From Schlesneria sp. DSM 10557 (GTDB lineage: Bacteria > Planctomycetota > Planctomycetia > Planctomycetales > Planctomycetaceae): a stretch of 64,000 nt of DNA. The DNA lies in the NCBI RefSeq assembly GCF_041860085.1, contig NZ_CP124747.1:1-64000 (forward strand). The letters are read 5' to 3'. Shown one piece after another: positions 51,602-61,293 of the stretch. Each line of letters begins with the position of its first letter. Positions within the stretch are counted from its first letter, which is position 1. Position numbers and translations under genes: made by a program. The notes beneath the pieces were generated by a model, which searched no databases, had not been told where the DNA came from, and was given only the letters and a program-made list of their open reading frames with translations.

Positions 51602-52735
51602 CTACTTGAAGACAGTTCGCTTCCCACTGAACTTTTTCAGCTTTTCCAGATCGATATCGATCCCCAGACCCGGAGTGGCTGGAATTTCCAGGAAGCCTTC
51701 TGCATCGATCCGGAAGGGACTGGTCGGAAGCTCTTCGATATAAGCACAGGGGGTCAGGTACTCGACATACCGTGCCACGGGGATCGCCGCCGAGAACTGC
51801 AAGTCGGCTGCGAGGCCAACTGCGGTATTCCAGCCATGCGGGACGACGGTCACGTTGTGATCGAAGGCCAACGCCGCAATTCGGCGAGATTCCGTCAGAC
51901 CGCCGTTCTTGGTGACGTCTGGCTGGATGATGTCGACGGCGCGTCGTTCCAGCCATGGAGTGAACGATTGGCGTCGCGTGAGGACTTCGCCCCCGGCGAT
52001 CGGCACGGGGGAAACACGTGTCAGTTCAATAAATCCTTCGATGTCATCGGGTGGCAGAGGTTCCTCGAACCAGGTGATATCGTAGTCAGCGAGCATGATG
52101 GCGGTTTCACGGGCCCAGTTGGTTCCGTGTGGCCAGAATTGTTCGCTTCCCCCCGCATCCACCATCAGCTCAACATGTTCACCGACGGTATCACGCGCGG
52201 TCTGGACAAGCTTTTCGTCAAACTTGCGGCTGCGGCGTCCGAAGGGCCGCCAGCCCATCTTGATCGCTTTGAATCCTCGATCAACAACGCTTTGCAACGT
52301 TGTCTTCAGTGCCTCGGGTTCGTCGAACAGAATGGAGCCGTAGGGCTTGATCCGCTGACGGTAATTACCGCCGAGCAGGCGTGAGACCGGCTGGCCACAG
52401 GCTTTGCCCATGATGTCCCACAAGGCAATATCGAGACCGCTGATGGCGTGTTCGACGGATCCCCCGCGTCCCTGCCAGAAACTGGACTGGCGCAGCAGCT
52501 CGGAAACGCGTTCTGGCTCGACGGCCGATTGACCTTTCAGGAGGGGCCACAAAAGTGCGACGGCTCCTTCAACCAGCGTGCCGGAGGTAAAACAGCTTCC
52601 CCATCCGTACAGCCCTTCGTCGGTTTTGACCTGCACCAGCGTGTGGAGATTTTCCTGCGGTTCATGACCTTGCGGCCATCCACCATCAACCGTCGCACCC
52701 GTCAGTGGAACAACTTCAACTTCTACAATCTTCAT
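51602..52735 (-). CDS. enolase-superfamily (mandelate racemase/muconate lactonizing type) enzyme
   Basis: The 377-residue protein has the N-terminal capping domain (MKIVEVEVVPLTG...LYGWGSCFTSG) and TIM barrel. Likely ligands and catalytic groups: Asp in LMVDAGGSEQFW, Glu in TWFEEPLPPDD, Glu in PIAGGEVLTRR, then IIQPDVTKNGG and VPHGWNTAV, giving the Asp/His pair of the mandelate racemase subgroup. The second-strand motif is FKAIKMGWRPFG (Lys only once, no KxK). A sugar-acid dehydratase is most likely, but substrate is unknown. Start 52735 leaves 4 bp after the cyanophycinase-like gene; ATG 52753 would overlap it. Confidence 0.85.
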   Translation of the reverse strand: MKIVEVEVVPLTGATVDGGWPQGHEPQENLHTLVQVKTDEGLYGWGSCFTSGTLVEGAVALLWPLLKGQSAVEPERVSELLRQSSFWQGRGGSVEHAISGLDIALWDIMGKACGQPVSRLLGGNYRQRIKPYGSILFDEPEALKTTLQSVVDRGFKAIKMGWRPFGRRSRKFDEKLVQTARDTVGEHVELMVDAGGSEQFWPHGTNWARETAIMLADYDITWFEEPLPPDDIEGFIELTRVSPVPIAGGEVLTRRQSFTPWLERRAVDIIQPDVTKNGGLTESRRIAALAFDHNVTVVPHGWNTAVGLAADLQFSAAIPVARYVEYLTPCAYIEELPTSPFRIDAEGFLEIPATPGLGIDIDLEKLKKFSGKRTVFK

Positions 52736-52739
52736 TGAA

Positions 52740-53549
52740 CTACTTTTTATCATCGAGGTTAAACTTCATCCCCGCACGGAGGACGTGCACTGATAGATTC
52801 CGCACCGCTGCGGCTGCTCCCTGGGTCAGTTCTTCACGACTGGCCCGGCGACCGTCAATGACAGTCACATTATTGCTTCCAATCACTTCGAATTCGCGGC
52901 CGCGCACGATGGCGGCCGTTTCTTCGTCGATACCAATTCCCAGCAGGTCCGGGTGATCAATAGTCGCCAGAGCCAAACGATTGAATCGGCCCTTTTGCAG
53001 GAAGTGCTGATCGATGATGACATCGGGCCACAGACCGAGGCCATTCATCAAGTACGGGGCGGTGCCTACTTTCAGGCTGTCCAGGTCAGATCGACCGCCG
53101 ATCATCACCTTGGACATCACCGCCGCTCCTGCGCTGGTGCCAGCCACAACCGCTCCTTCTCGATAGCGACGTTGTACCACTTCTTTCAGGCCGGTTCCCT
53201 GCAGGGAATTCATGAAGACTCCCTGAAGCCCGCCCGGAATCCAGATCAGGTCCGCATTATTCAGGATTCTCCGGGCAAGGGCCGGCTTTCGGGAGTCGAT
53301 CAAGTCGACCTGCTGCGCGTTTGTTTCTTGCCACAACTCGACCGAATCAGGACCATTCTCGGGATTTGCATCGGCGATGATGGCCACGCGGGCTTCTTCA
53401 CCACCCGCGAGTTCAAGAGTTTTCTCACGGATTTCTGCAGTCGTGAAGCCCCCCCCGATGACGACGAGCGTCCCGAGTGGTTCTTTGTCATTGGCGGTCA
53501 TGACACCGGGAGCCGCGAGCAGCAGTCCCAACAGGAATGTCCACCTCAT
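52740..53549 (-). CDS. secreted cyanophycinase-like peptidase (S51 family)
   Basis: The 269-residue protein has a signal peptide (FLLGLLLAAPGVMTAND). It has the S51 fold: TLVVIGGGFTTAEIREKTLE, RVAIIADANPENGPDS, LIWIPGGLQGVF and the nucleophile block VVAGTSAGAAVMSKV (Ser139), with later GLGLWPDVIIDQHFLQKGRF and IGIDEETAAIV. Cyanophycinases and alpha-aspartyl dipeptidases share this. A signal peptide implies extracytoplasmic action, which would suit attack on external cyanophycin or beta-aspartyl peptides. It is 4 bp upstream of the enolase-superfamily gene, so one transcript is likely. Confidence 0.85.
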   Translation of the reverse strand: MRWTFLLGLLLAAPGVMTANDKEPLGTLVVIGGGFTTAEIREKTLELAGGEEARVAIIADANPENGPDSVELWQETNAQQVDLIDSRKPALARRILNNADLIWIPGGLQGVFMNSLQGTGLKEVVQRRYREGAVVAGTSAGAAVMSKVMIGGRSDLDSLKVGTAPYLMNGLGLWPDVIIDQHFLQKGRFNRLALATIDHPDLLGIGIDEETAAIVRGREFEVIGSNNVTVIDGRRASREELTQGAAAAVRNLSVHVLRAGMKFNLDDKK

Positions 53550-53819
53550 GCACCGCCTCCTGCAAGTTCCGAACTCTTTACCTCGATCCGGTCACCACCA
53601 CCGCAATTTCAACGACACATCTCAATCAACCTGAAGCCTGATTCTGCGGCGATTCACCGAACAGGCCATCAAGGCAACTACAGCACCGTGACGACCATTC
53701 AGTTGCTGCAATTACGGATGCCTCGATCAATCGTTCGTTCCGCTCCGGCGGGGTCCCCCACGATTGGGTCGCAGGGGGCAGTCGTCGAGGGGTAGATCGC
53801 ACGCCGCTTCTGCAGTGAC

Positions 53820-54926
53820 TCAGGAAATCTCGACAAGCTCTCCGTTGTTTCGAGCCGATTTTAGACACGCGTCGAGCACTTGTTGTGTCTTCAGTGCGAT
53901 GTCTGGCCAGCTTTCGTCGATTTTGCCTGACAGCACGAGCTGCGAGAAGTTGCGGAACAGGTTGGTTTCCTGAGAATTCACCCATCCGTCGCTGTATTCA
54001 GGAATCGCGACGCGACGTGTGTGGTCTTCCATGTGGAAGTCGCAGCTCTTCTGATTCAGTCCGGCATTTGTCACTGTGAACGCCACTTCGTTGCTGAAAT
54101 AGGGAACAACAAAGTCCCTGACTTCGACGTAGCCTTTCGTTCCACCCACGTTCGCCCATTGCTGAGTTTCCGTCAGGAACGAACAGTAGAAGCTGGCAGA
54201 GACCCCGTCCGCGAAGAAGAGTTCACCCGAGAACTCGCTGGGAACAGGGCTGCCGCTGTCGGCTCGTTGAGCTTCCGTCAGCATTCTTCCGCTGACCCGC
54301 TGCGGCATCAGATAGTTCATCACCCAGAGGGTGAATCGGATGTTGTACCAGCCGAGGTCGCCCAGGCACCCCAGGGGCTCGAGTTCGCCGCTCACTCGGA
54401 TATTGTTCTGAACGAAGTCGTCATTCGCTGTAAAGCTGAAGTGGCTGGCGATCCGTTTCAATTTTCCAATGCTGCTGCCGTCGTTGAACGTCTCCCGAAG
54501 TTTGTTCAGTCGCTGGCTGTGCATGAACATTACGCCGTCCATGAACTGGACCTTGTTTTTCTTGCAGGCGGCGAGCATCTCCTCGACTTCCGCCGAATCG
54601 ATACCGACAGGCTTTTCCGCCAGTACGTGCTTTCCGGCTTCGGCTGCGCGGATGACCCATTCCTTGCGGAGCCCCGTCGGATTGGGGATATAAACGGCGT
54701 CGATGTCTGGCCGCTGGAGAAGTTCTTCATAGCTTCCCAGCGCAACGGGCTTCGGAGTTACCGGTGAGTGGGCACTGCATTCGTCGATGAACTGCTGTGC
54801 TTTTTCGACTGATCGACTGGCGACTGCGGTGACAACGGCGTTTTCCGCGTTGTAGATGGCGCGCCAGTTTTTTCGAGCGATATTGGCAGCAGAAAGAATG
54901 CCCCAACGACAGACACGACTACTCAT
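53820..54926 (-). CDS. Gfo/Idh/MocA family oxidoreductase
   Basis: The 368-residue protein is an NAD(P)-dependent sugar or cyclitol dehydrogenase-like enzyme. The N-terminal Rossmann domain reads CRWGILSAANIARKNWRAI, with AVASRSVEKAQQF. The family motif EKP is in KHVLAEKPVGIDSAEVEEML. The C-terminal beta-sheet domain has SFYCSFLTETQQWANVGGTK and GYVEVRDFVVPYF. The start at 54926 (MSSRVCRWGIL) fits the family; the frame opens 90 bp upstream. Substrate unknown. It is divergently oriented to the phosphoesterase gene. Confidence 0.9.
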   Translation of the reverse strand: MSSRVCRWGILSAANIARKNWRAIYNAENAVVTAVASRSVEKAQQFIDECSAHSPVTPKPVALGSYEELLQRPDIDAVYIPNPTGLRKEWVIRAAEAGKHVLAEKPVGIDSAEVEEMLAACKKNKVQFMDGVMFMHSQRLNKLRETFNDGSSIGKLKRIASHFSFTANDDFVQNNIRVSGELEPLGCLGDLGWYNIRFTLWVMNYLMPQRVSGRMLTEAQRADSGSPVPSEFSGELFFADGVSASFYCSFLTETQQWANVGGTKGYVEVRDFVVPYFSNEVAFTVTNAGLNQKSCDFHMEDHTRRVAIPEYSDGWVNSQETNLFRNFSQLVLSGKIDESWPDIALKTQQVLDACLKSARNNGELVEIS

Positions 54927-55114
54927 GATGCTGACTCCTGTACTCCGGCAGTTTCCGATGATCGGTGCGTAGGATAGCAACCCGTGGCAGTCTTGTGGAT
55001 GATACAACCCCAGCATTCAGATGAATGCGGAATCGGCGCAGTGGAGGTACGGCCGATGTTCGCCCGGAAGGTGTGCGCCAGGAAAGAGTCGAACCGGAAA
55101 AGGTGTCACGTACA

Positions 55115-56044
55115 ATGTATGATCTGATCGGTGATTTGCACGGTCACGCGGACGAGCTGGAGCAACTGCTGCATCGACTGGGGTATCGGCAAATCCATGG
55201 CGTTTATCGCCATCCCGAGCGAAAAGTGCTGTTTCTCGGTGATTTCATTGACCGTGGACCGAAGATTCGTGAGGTGCTGCAAATCGTCCGGTCAATGGTC
55301 GAAGACGATGCGGCGCTCGCGGTGATGGGAAATCACGAGTGGAACGCACTCGCCTATCACACAGAAGATCCCGAGTCTCCCGGCGAATTCCTCAGGCGGC
55401 ATACGCCAGGAAATGTGCAGCAGATCAGTCGCACGGTGGATCAACTGAGTCCCGCTGAACTTTCATCATACCTCGAATGGTTTCGGACGTTGCCGATGTG
55501 GCTCGACCTGGAGGGCCTGAGAGCGATTCACGCGTGCTGGGACGATTCTGCGATTGCAGTGGTGCAATCGGCGCTGGCTGAGTCTGGCGGCGTGACAACG
55601 GACTTCCTGAAGCCGGCCTCGACGACCGGTGCGGAACTCTATTACGCCGTCGAAGTCATTTTGAAAGGGAAGGAGGCCGCCCTGCCCGACGGGGTCTCAT
55701 TCCTGGACAAGGATGGTTCTTCGCGCGTACATGTCCGGACACGCTGGTACCTGTCGCCGGTTGGCCACACGTATCACTCGTATGCCTTCGAAACTGCGGG
55801 ACTGGACTGCCACCATCCTCTGGAAAACACCACGATCGCGCAGTCCATGCCTTATCCGACAACGGCAAAGCCCGTGTTCATCGGCCACTACTGGCTGCCG
55901 CACAAGCAGCCTCAGATCCTGACAGACAATGTCGCCTGCCTGGATTTCAGCGTGGCCAAAGGGGGATTCCTCTGTGCATACCGGTGGGATGGCGAAGAGA
56001 AGCTGAGTAACTCCAATTTCGTTCGCGTCGATGTGGAGGAGTGA
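55115..56044 (+). CDS. calcineurin-like phosphoesterase (PrpE/ApaH-like)
   Basis: The 309-residue protein has GDLHGHADELEQLL (6-19), GDFIDRGPKIREVL and VMGNHEWNALAYHT, the three metal blocks of the PPP/ApaH-like family, followed by a later IGHYWLPHKQ. PrpE hydrolyses bis(5'-nucleosyl) tetraphosphate in Bacillus; protein phosphatase activity is an alternative. ATG 55115 starts directly before the first strand (MYDLIGDLHG). A long upstream frame exists but has no conserved content. Confidence 0.9.
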   Translation: MYDLIGDLHGHADELEQLLHRLGYRQIHGVYRHPERKVLFLGDFIDRGPKIREVLQIVRSMVEDDAALAVMGNHEWNALAYHTEDPESPGEFLRRHTPGNVQQISRTVDQLSPAELSSYLEWFRTLPMWLDLEGLRAIHACWDDSAIAVVQSALAESGGVTTDFLKPASTTGAELYYAVEVILKGKEAALPDGVSFLDKDGSSRVHVRTRWYLSPVGHTYHSYAFETAGLDCHHPLENTTIAQSMPYPTTAKPVFIGHYWLPHKQPQILTDNVACLDFSVAKGGFLCAYRWDGEEKLSNSNFVRVDVEE

Positions 56045-56068
56045 GCCTCCACGCAAACGCGATCCGAA

Positions 56069-57454
56069 TTAATCCTCCGCTCGGCCATCCTCACTCATTT
56101 TCACGATGAGCGGGTCGAATCGCGCGACCGTTTCCACCAGATCCTGCTGATCCTGCATCACGTCAAGAATGTTCTTGTAGGCGTAGGGGACTTCGTCTGC
56201 TCCTGCGGAAAGAACCCGCACACCTTTGTTCTCCAGATCTCGCTGGACGGCTCGCCAAGAGTACTTCTCACGTGCTGCGGTGCGACTCATGCGACGACCC
56301 GCGCCATGGGAGGCGGAATTTAGACTCGCCGGATTTCCTTTACCACGGACAACAAATGCCGGATCAGCCATGGAACCGGGGATGACTCCCAGTACACCTT
56401 CCCCCGCGGGTGTGGCTCCTTTACGGTGGACTACGACGTCGCGCCCGTTGTGGTTCTCGATCCACGCGAAGTTGTGGTGATTTTCGACGCCAGCAATGAT
56501 CTTTCCACCCACGATGAGTGAAACAAGTCGGTGGATGACGTCGTGGTTCGCAGCAGCGTATTCCCCCATCAACGTCATCGCAGCCCAGTACTCCTGGCCT
56601 GCTTCACTGTCGAGGTCCAGCCATGCCAGGCGACCGAAGTCGACGTATTGGCGAGGCAATAGAGCTCGAGCGATGTTGCTATAGGTATCGCAAACGGAAG
56701 CACCGGTTCCGCGGCTTCCGCTATGGCTGAGCAGGGCAACGTACTCCCCTTTTTCCAGTCCTAACTGTTCGTCCCGTTGCTCAAGTGTGAGTCGTCCAAA
56801 TTCCACAAAATGATTTCCGGACCCGGATGTTCCGAGCTGCTTCCACGCCTTGTCCCGGTTTTCGCGCGTCACTCGAGAAACCGTCCAGTCGGCGTCCATC
56901 ACCGCGTGCTGCTGGGGACGCTCGTGGACAGATCCAATTCCAAATCGTGTCCCCTTATCGAGGGCGTTCTTGAACCGATAGAAATTGGCGTCCAATTCCG
57001 TTGTCGGAATATCGAGGATCGACAGCTTCATGCGGCACGCGATATCCACGCCGACGGCATAAGGGACCACGGCATTTTCCAGTGCCAGAACCCCCCCAAT
57101 CGGCAGCCCGTAACCCAAGTGCGCGTCAGGCATGATGGCGGCGCCCACGGCCATGGGAAGTGCACACGACTGGCGCATCTGTGCGTGGCATGCCGCATCG
57201 ATTTCCCGTCCCCAGACTTGATATTCGATGGGGGCAGGGCGAGTGAAATTGGCGTTCTCGATAATTTCCCGGGCGAGTCGACCAAAGTGCGGATGTGCGA
57301 CGAAATCCGACGGTTCCGCCAGCACGCTGCTGATCAACTTCTTGATTTCCCGCCCGCGCAGCTCGTCTTCCTGCACGGCACGTTGAATTCCTTCAATGGC
57401 GGCTCCGATGCAGAGGTCAGAAACCCCAAGTTTGCGAAGTTGTGTTGTATTCAT
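56069..57454 (-). CDS. rtcB: RNA-splicing ligase RtcB
   Basis: This GTP- and Mn-dependent ligase joins 2',3'-cyclic phosphate or 3'-phosphate to 5'-OH RNA ends. Metal ligands are Cys in GVDIACRMKLSI, His in GTSGSGNHFVEFG, His in ALLSHSGSRGTGA and His in VENHHNFAWIENHNG. The His that takes GMP is in LNSASHGAGRRMSRTAA. The 461-residue length is usual. ATG 57454 (MNTTQLRKLGVSD) is the family-like start. It stands alone: no archease, RtcA or RtcR gene adjoins. It is divergent from hppA with 371 bp between. Confidence 0.95.
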   Translation of the reverse strand: MNTTQLRKLGVSDLCIGAAIEGIQRAVQEDELRGREIKKLISSVLAEPSDFVAHPHFGRLAREIIENANFTRPAPIEYQVWGREIDAACHAQMRQSCALPMAVGAAIMPDAHLGYGLPIGGVLALENAVVPYAVGVDIACRMKLSILDIPTTELDANFYRFKNALDKGTRFGIGSVHERPQQHAVMDADWTVSRVTRENRDKAWKQLGTSGSGNHFVEFGRLTLEQRDEQLGLEKGEYVALLSHSGSRGTGASVCDTYSNIARALLPRQYVDFGRLAWLDLDSEAGQEYWAAMTLMGEYAAANHDVIHRLVSLIVGGKIIAGVENHHNFAWIENHNGRDVVVHRKGATPAGEGVLGVIPGSMADPAFVVRGKGNPASLNSASHGAGRRMSRTAAREKYSWRAVQRDLENKGVRVLSAGADEVPYAYKNILDVMQDQQDLVETVARFDPLIVKMSEDGRAED

Positions 57455-57825
57455 TGCGAGGACTCCCTGATGACGGATTCGAGACACGACTCGACCGCAT
57501 CTGGTTACGATAAATTCGTGCGATTTTTCACGACCAGTCGAAGAAGTTCAGACCGTCGTCGAATGGACCACTACTAAAAGCTGTTTGAAAATGCTGCTAC
57601 AGGTTCGAACAAACTATCTCGCTTTCGCTGGATCATTACCGCGATCGTCATTTGTTCGGGTTGGATTAACCGGATTGCGACAGTGAAACATCTCAAGACT
57701 GAGAATTCCTTAAAATTCCGTATCTCATCCGGACGTATCAAGCGTTGCCTCTCGGTCTGCGTACGGATAGTTTATGGCGGATCGTGATCATCTTCGAATC
57801 ATTCTCATCTCAGGATGTACACCGA
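57455..57825. other. intergenic region between divergent rtcB and hppA
   Basis: Both promoters must lie here. No coding frame or named operator was recognised. Confidence 0.4.
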
Positions 57826-60426
57826 ATGCGGATTGGCCGTCTCACCCCTTCGTTCCCTGACCCCAGCCCAGATTTGATCCGCACAAACAATTTTAGCAAG
57901 ATTTGGCGGAAGAGTTTCGCGCATTGTGTCCTTGCATTCGTCTCCCTTTTCGTGTTTTCCAGCGGTCTTAACGCCCAGGATGCGACTCATGCCGCGGCGG
58001 GGGAAACGACACAAGCCGAAGCAGTAGAAACCGCACACGCTGACGGAGCGGCAGCGATCCATTCAGGGGGCAGCGAAGCCACTCTGGTACTGCCCGATCT
58101 CAATGGGGCGAAGTTTCTTTTCAATTCGGTCGGTGGACGAGACTTGCTGTGGCTGGGACTGATCGTCTCCGTGGGAGGGATTGTTTTCGGTCTGGCAGCC
58201 TCGTCTCAGCTCAAGAATCTTCCCGTGCATTCCTCGATGCGAGACGTTTCTGAGCTGATTTACGCAACCTGCAAAACGTATCTTCAGACTCAAGGGAAGT
58301 TTCTCTTCACGCTATGGCTGTTCATTGGGGCGGTCATCATTGTCTACTTCCGTTACGTGGAAATGCTGGAATGGTCGAAAGTCGCGACCATTCTGGGCTT
58401 CAGCGTGATCGGGATTCTCGGAAGCTACGGGGTCGCCTGGTTCGGAATTCGCGTCAATACGTATGCCAATTCACGGACGGCCTTTGCCAGTCTGACTGGC
58501 GCTGCGTTCCCTTGCTATGCAATTCCGCTGAAGGCAGGCATCAGTATCGGCATGCTGCTGATCAGCGTCGAACTGCTGCTGATGCTGTTCATTCTGATGT
58601 TTGTTCCCGGCAATTATGCTGGCCCCTGCTTCATCGGCTTTGCCATCGGCGAATCGCTGGGTGCTGCGGCACTGCGCGTCGCGGGGGGAATCTTCACCAA
58701 GATCGCCGATATCGGCGCTGACCTGATGAAGATCGTGTTCAAGATTAAAGAAGACGACGCAAGAAACCCTGGTGTGATCGCTGACTGTACTGGTGACAAC
58801 GCGGGTGATTCGGTGGGACCTTCGGCCGATGGCTTCGAAACCTATGGTGTAACGGGAGTGGCACTGATTACCTTCATCCTGTTGGCGGTGAAGGATCCGA
58901 CAGTGCAGATCCAGCTTCTGGTCTGGATCTTCATGATGCGTGTGATGATGGTCGTCGCATCGGGGTTGTCCTACTTCATCAATGAGCAGCGAGCTGCCAG
59001 GAAGTATTCTTCGCTCCCGAGCTTCAACTTTGAAGATCCCCTCACCTCGCTGGTGTGGCTCACCTCTCTGATCTCCGTCGCACTTACCTTCATCGTTTCG
59101 GCGGTCTTGATTCCTTCCCTGGGTGGTGACACGACCTTGTGGTGGAAACTATCCATCATCATCACCTGCGGTACGCTGGCAGGAGCGATCATTCCGGAAG
59201 TTGTTAAGGTCTTCACTTCGACCGAGTCGGCCCACGTGAAAGAAGTCGTGACATCGTCCGGTCAGGGAGGGGCATCGCTCAATATCCTGTCCGGTCTGGT
59301 CGCCGGAAATTTCAGTTCATACTGGCTGGGAATGATCATTCTGCTGCTGATGGGTGTCGCCTATATGATCAGCCTGCGAATTGGCGAGCAGATGATGCTG
59401 GCGCCTGCCGTATTCGCGTTTGGTCTTGTCGCGTTCGGCTTTCTGGGGATGGGGCCCGTGACCATCGCCGTCGACAGTTATGGCCCGGTGACGGACAATG
59501 CTCAGTCCGTGTTTGAACTGTCCACCATCGAGACATTGCCGGGCATCGCCAAGGACCTGGAAACGAACTTCAAGTTCACGCCCGATTTCGAGCGGGCGAA
59601 GGAAAACCTGGAGATGAACGACGGCGCGGGAAACACGTTCAAGGCGACAGCCAAGCCCGTGTTGATCGGCACCGCAGTGGTCGGGGCCACGACCATGATC
59701 TTTTCGATCGTGCTGAGTCTGACCAAAGGACTTCAGCCTGAGTTGCTGGTCAATCTGTCGATTCTATACCCGCCGTTCCTTCTCGGTCTGATTGCGGGCG
59801 GAGCGGTGATTTACTGGTTCACCGGGGCATCCATCCAGGCGGTCACGACCGGCGCTTACCGTGCGGTTGAGTTCATCCGTCAGAGGATTAAGCTCGATGA
59901 CAGCGTGAAGAAAGCTTCAGTCGAGGACAGCAAGAAAGTCGTCGAAATTTGCACAAAGTATGCCCAGGAAGGGATGTTTAACATCTTCATGACGGTGTTC
60001 TTCACCACCTTGAGCTTCGCCTTTCTGGAACCGTACTTCTTCATCGGTTACCTCGTGTCGATTGCTTTGTTCGGACTTTATCAGGCCATTTTCATGGCGA
60101 ATGCCGGGGGAGCCTGGGATAACGCCAAAAAGCTTGTTGAAACCGAGCTCAAGGCCAAGGGGACCGACCTGCATGACGCCTGTGTCGTGGGCGATACTGT
60201 CGGCGATCCGTTCAAAGACACCTCGTCAGTCGCCCTGAATCCGATCATCAAGTTCACAACTTTATTCGGCCTGCTGGCCGTTCCACTGGGTGTGTCGATG
60301 AATGCGCAACTTGGTGGCGTGGTGACGACCGCGATCTCTTTGACGCTGCTTGCCATTTCGATGGCGTTTGTTTATCGATCGTTCTACGGAATGCGGATCC
60401 ACGTCGGTGAACCGATCGAAGAGTAA
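57826..60426 (+). CDS. hppA: membrane-bound pyrophosphatase (ion-pumping)
   Basis: The protein has about 866 residues and 15-16 membrane helices. It hydrolyses PPi and pumps H+ or Na+. Catalytic blocks: FTKIADIGADLMKIVFKIKE, DDARNPGVIADCTGDNAGDS, VGPSADGFETYG, and near the end AGGAWDNAKKLVE with DACVVGDTVGDPFKDTSS. The segment GGASLNILSGLVAGN has Ala at the position that in this family marks K+-dependent enzymes, but that call is uncertain. A long N-terminus (MRIGRLTPSFPDPSPDLIRT to about residue 90) contains a signal-like helix and an Ala/Glu/His-rich acidic linker; it is longer than usual. Start 57826 is uncertain. Confidence 0.95.
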   Translation: MRIGRLTPSFPDPSPDLIRTNNFSKIWRKSFAHCVLAFVSLFVFSSGLNAQDATHAAAGETTQAEAVETAHADGAAAIHSGGSEATLVLPDLNGAKFLFNSVGGRDLLWLGLIVSVGGIVFGLAASSQLKNLPVHSSMRDVSELIYATCKTYLQTQGKFLFTLWLFIGAVIIVYFRYVEMLEWSKVATILGFSVIGILGSYGVAWFGIRVNTYANSRTAFASLTGAAFPCYAIPLKAGISIGMLLISVELLLMLFILMFVPGNYAGPCFIGFAIGESLGAAALRVAGGIFTKIADIGADLMKIVFKIKEDDARNPGVIADCTGDNAGDSVGPSADGFETYGVTGVALITFILLAVKDPTVQIQLLVWIFMMRVMMVVASGLSYFINEQRAARKYSSLPSFNFEDPLTSLVWLTSLISVALTFIVSAVLIPSLGGDTTLWWKLSIIITCGTLAGAIIPEVVKVFTSTESAHVKEVVTSSGQGGASLNILSGLVAGNFSSYWLGMIILLLMGVAYMISLRIGEQMMLAPAVFAFGLVAFGFLGMGPVTIAVDSYGPVTDNAQSVFELSTIETLPGIAKDLETNFKFTPDFERAKENLEMNDGAGNTFKATAKPVLIGTAVVGATTMIFSIVLSLTKGLQPELLVNLSILYPPFLLGLIAGGAVIYWFTGASIQAVTTGAYRAVEFIRQRIKLDDSVKKASVEDSKKVVEICTKYAQEGMFNIFMTVFFTTLSFAFLEPYFFIGYLVSIALFGLYQAIFMANAGGAWDNAKKLVETELKAKGTDLHDACVVGDTVGDPFKDTSSVALNPIIKFTTLFGLLAVPLGVSMNAQLGGVVTTAISLTLLAISMAFVYRSFYGMRIHVGEPIEE

Positions 60427-60591
60427 TTTGTGGTTTCCTCTGGTGGGCGACAGGGGCTGGATTGGTACGCCTCATCCAGCCGGCGGCGGACGTTGAGACG
60501 GTTGCAAGGGAGGTTGGCGCAGTCGAAATTCTGAATTTCTGTTGAAATGATTTTTCATTGATTGCTGATCGCCTTTATTCGAGTTGATTCC

Positions 60592-61293
60592 ATGTCCGCC
60601 GCATCGTCTGAAATTCCGTTACCCTCCCCTTATGTGCGAGGTCCGCTCTGGTTCACTCTCCAGATGATCCTGCAGAATTTTTTCTGCTTCTGGCTGGGAT
60701 ACCGTGCAACTGGCTATCACGCACTGGAAAAAGAGAGTGGCGCCCTCATTCTGGCGAACCACCAGAGCTTTCTTGATCCATTGCTGGTGGGACTGCCACT
60801 GCATCGCCCCATCAGTTTTCTGGCTCGGGAAACCTTGTTTAAAGTTCCCGTCGTGGGGTTCATCCTGCGAAAAACGCATGTGATGGCGATCAACCAGGAA
60901 GCACCGAGTTCGACGAGCTTGCGAGAAACCGTTCGTGCCCTGCATCACGGCTTTCTCGTGGGGATTTTTCCCGAAGGGACAAGAACCCACGACGGGAACC
61001 TGAACGAATTCAAACCCGGATTCGCTGCGGTGATCCGCCGGGCAAAGCGACCGATTTATCCGGTCGGGATTGCAGGTGCCTATCAGGCGCTACCCATTAA
61101 ATCCTGGTTCATTAAGCCGACGCGAGTTCGTGTGGTATTCGGCAAACCGATCACAGTCGAGGAGCTTGAACCGTTTACGCAGCGCGGACAAGATGCCGCG
61201 CTTGTTGCCCTGGTGCGTGAGCGCATTACGGCCTGCTGCGAGGCGGCCGAAGGATGGCGCAAGACGGGGCAGCCACCGAAATCGCTCCCTTAA
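60592..61293 (+). CDS. PlsC-type 1-acyl-sn-glycerol-3-phosphate acyltransferase
   Basis: The 233-residue protein adds an acyl chain to lysophosphatidate. The NHxxxxD motif is NHQSFLD (56-62), and the second block is GIFPEGTRTHDGNLNEFKPG. IYPVGIAGAYQALP is the fourth conserved block. One N-terminal membrane segment (MILQNFFCFWLGYR) is visible. ATG 60592 (MSAASSEIPLPSP) is taken; a frame opening at 60562 has no ribosome-binding site. It follows hppA by 165 bp on the same strand. Confidence 0.9.
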   Translation: MSAASSEIPLPSPYVRGPLWFTLQMILQNFFCFWLGYRATGYHALEKESGALILANHQSFLDPLLVGLPLHRPISFLARETLFKVPVVGFILRKTHVMAINQEAPSSTSLRETVRALHHGFLVGIFPEGTRTHDGNLNEFKPGFAAVIRRAKRPIYPVGIAGAYQALPIKSWFIKPTRVRVVFGKPITVEELEPFTQRGQDAALVALVRERITACCEAAEGWRKTGQPPKSLP

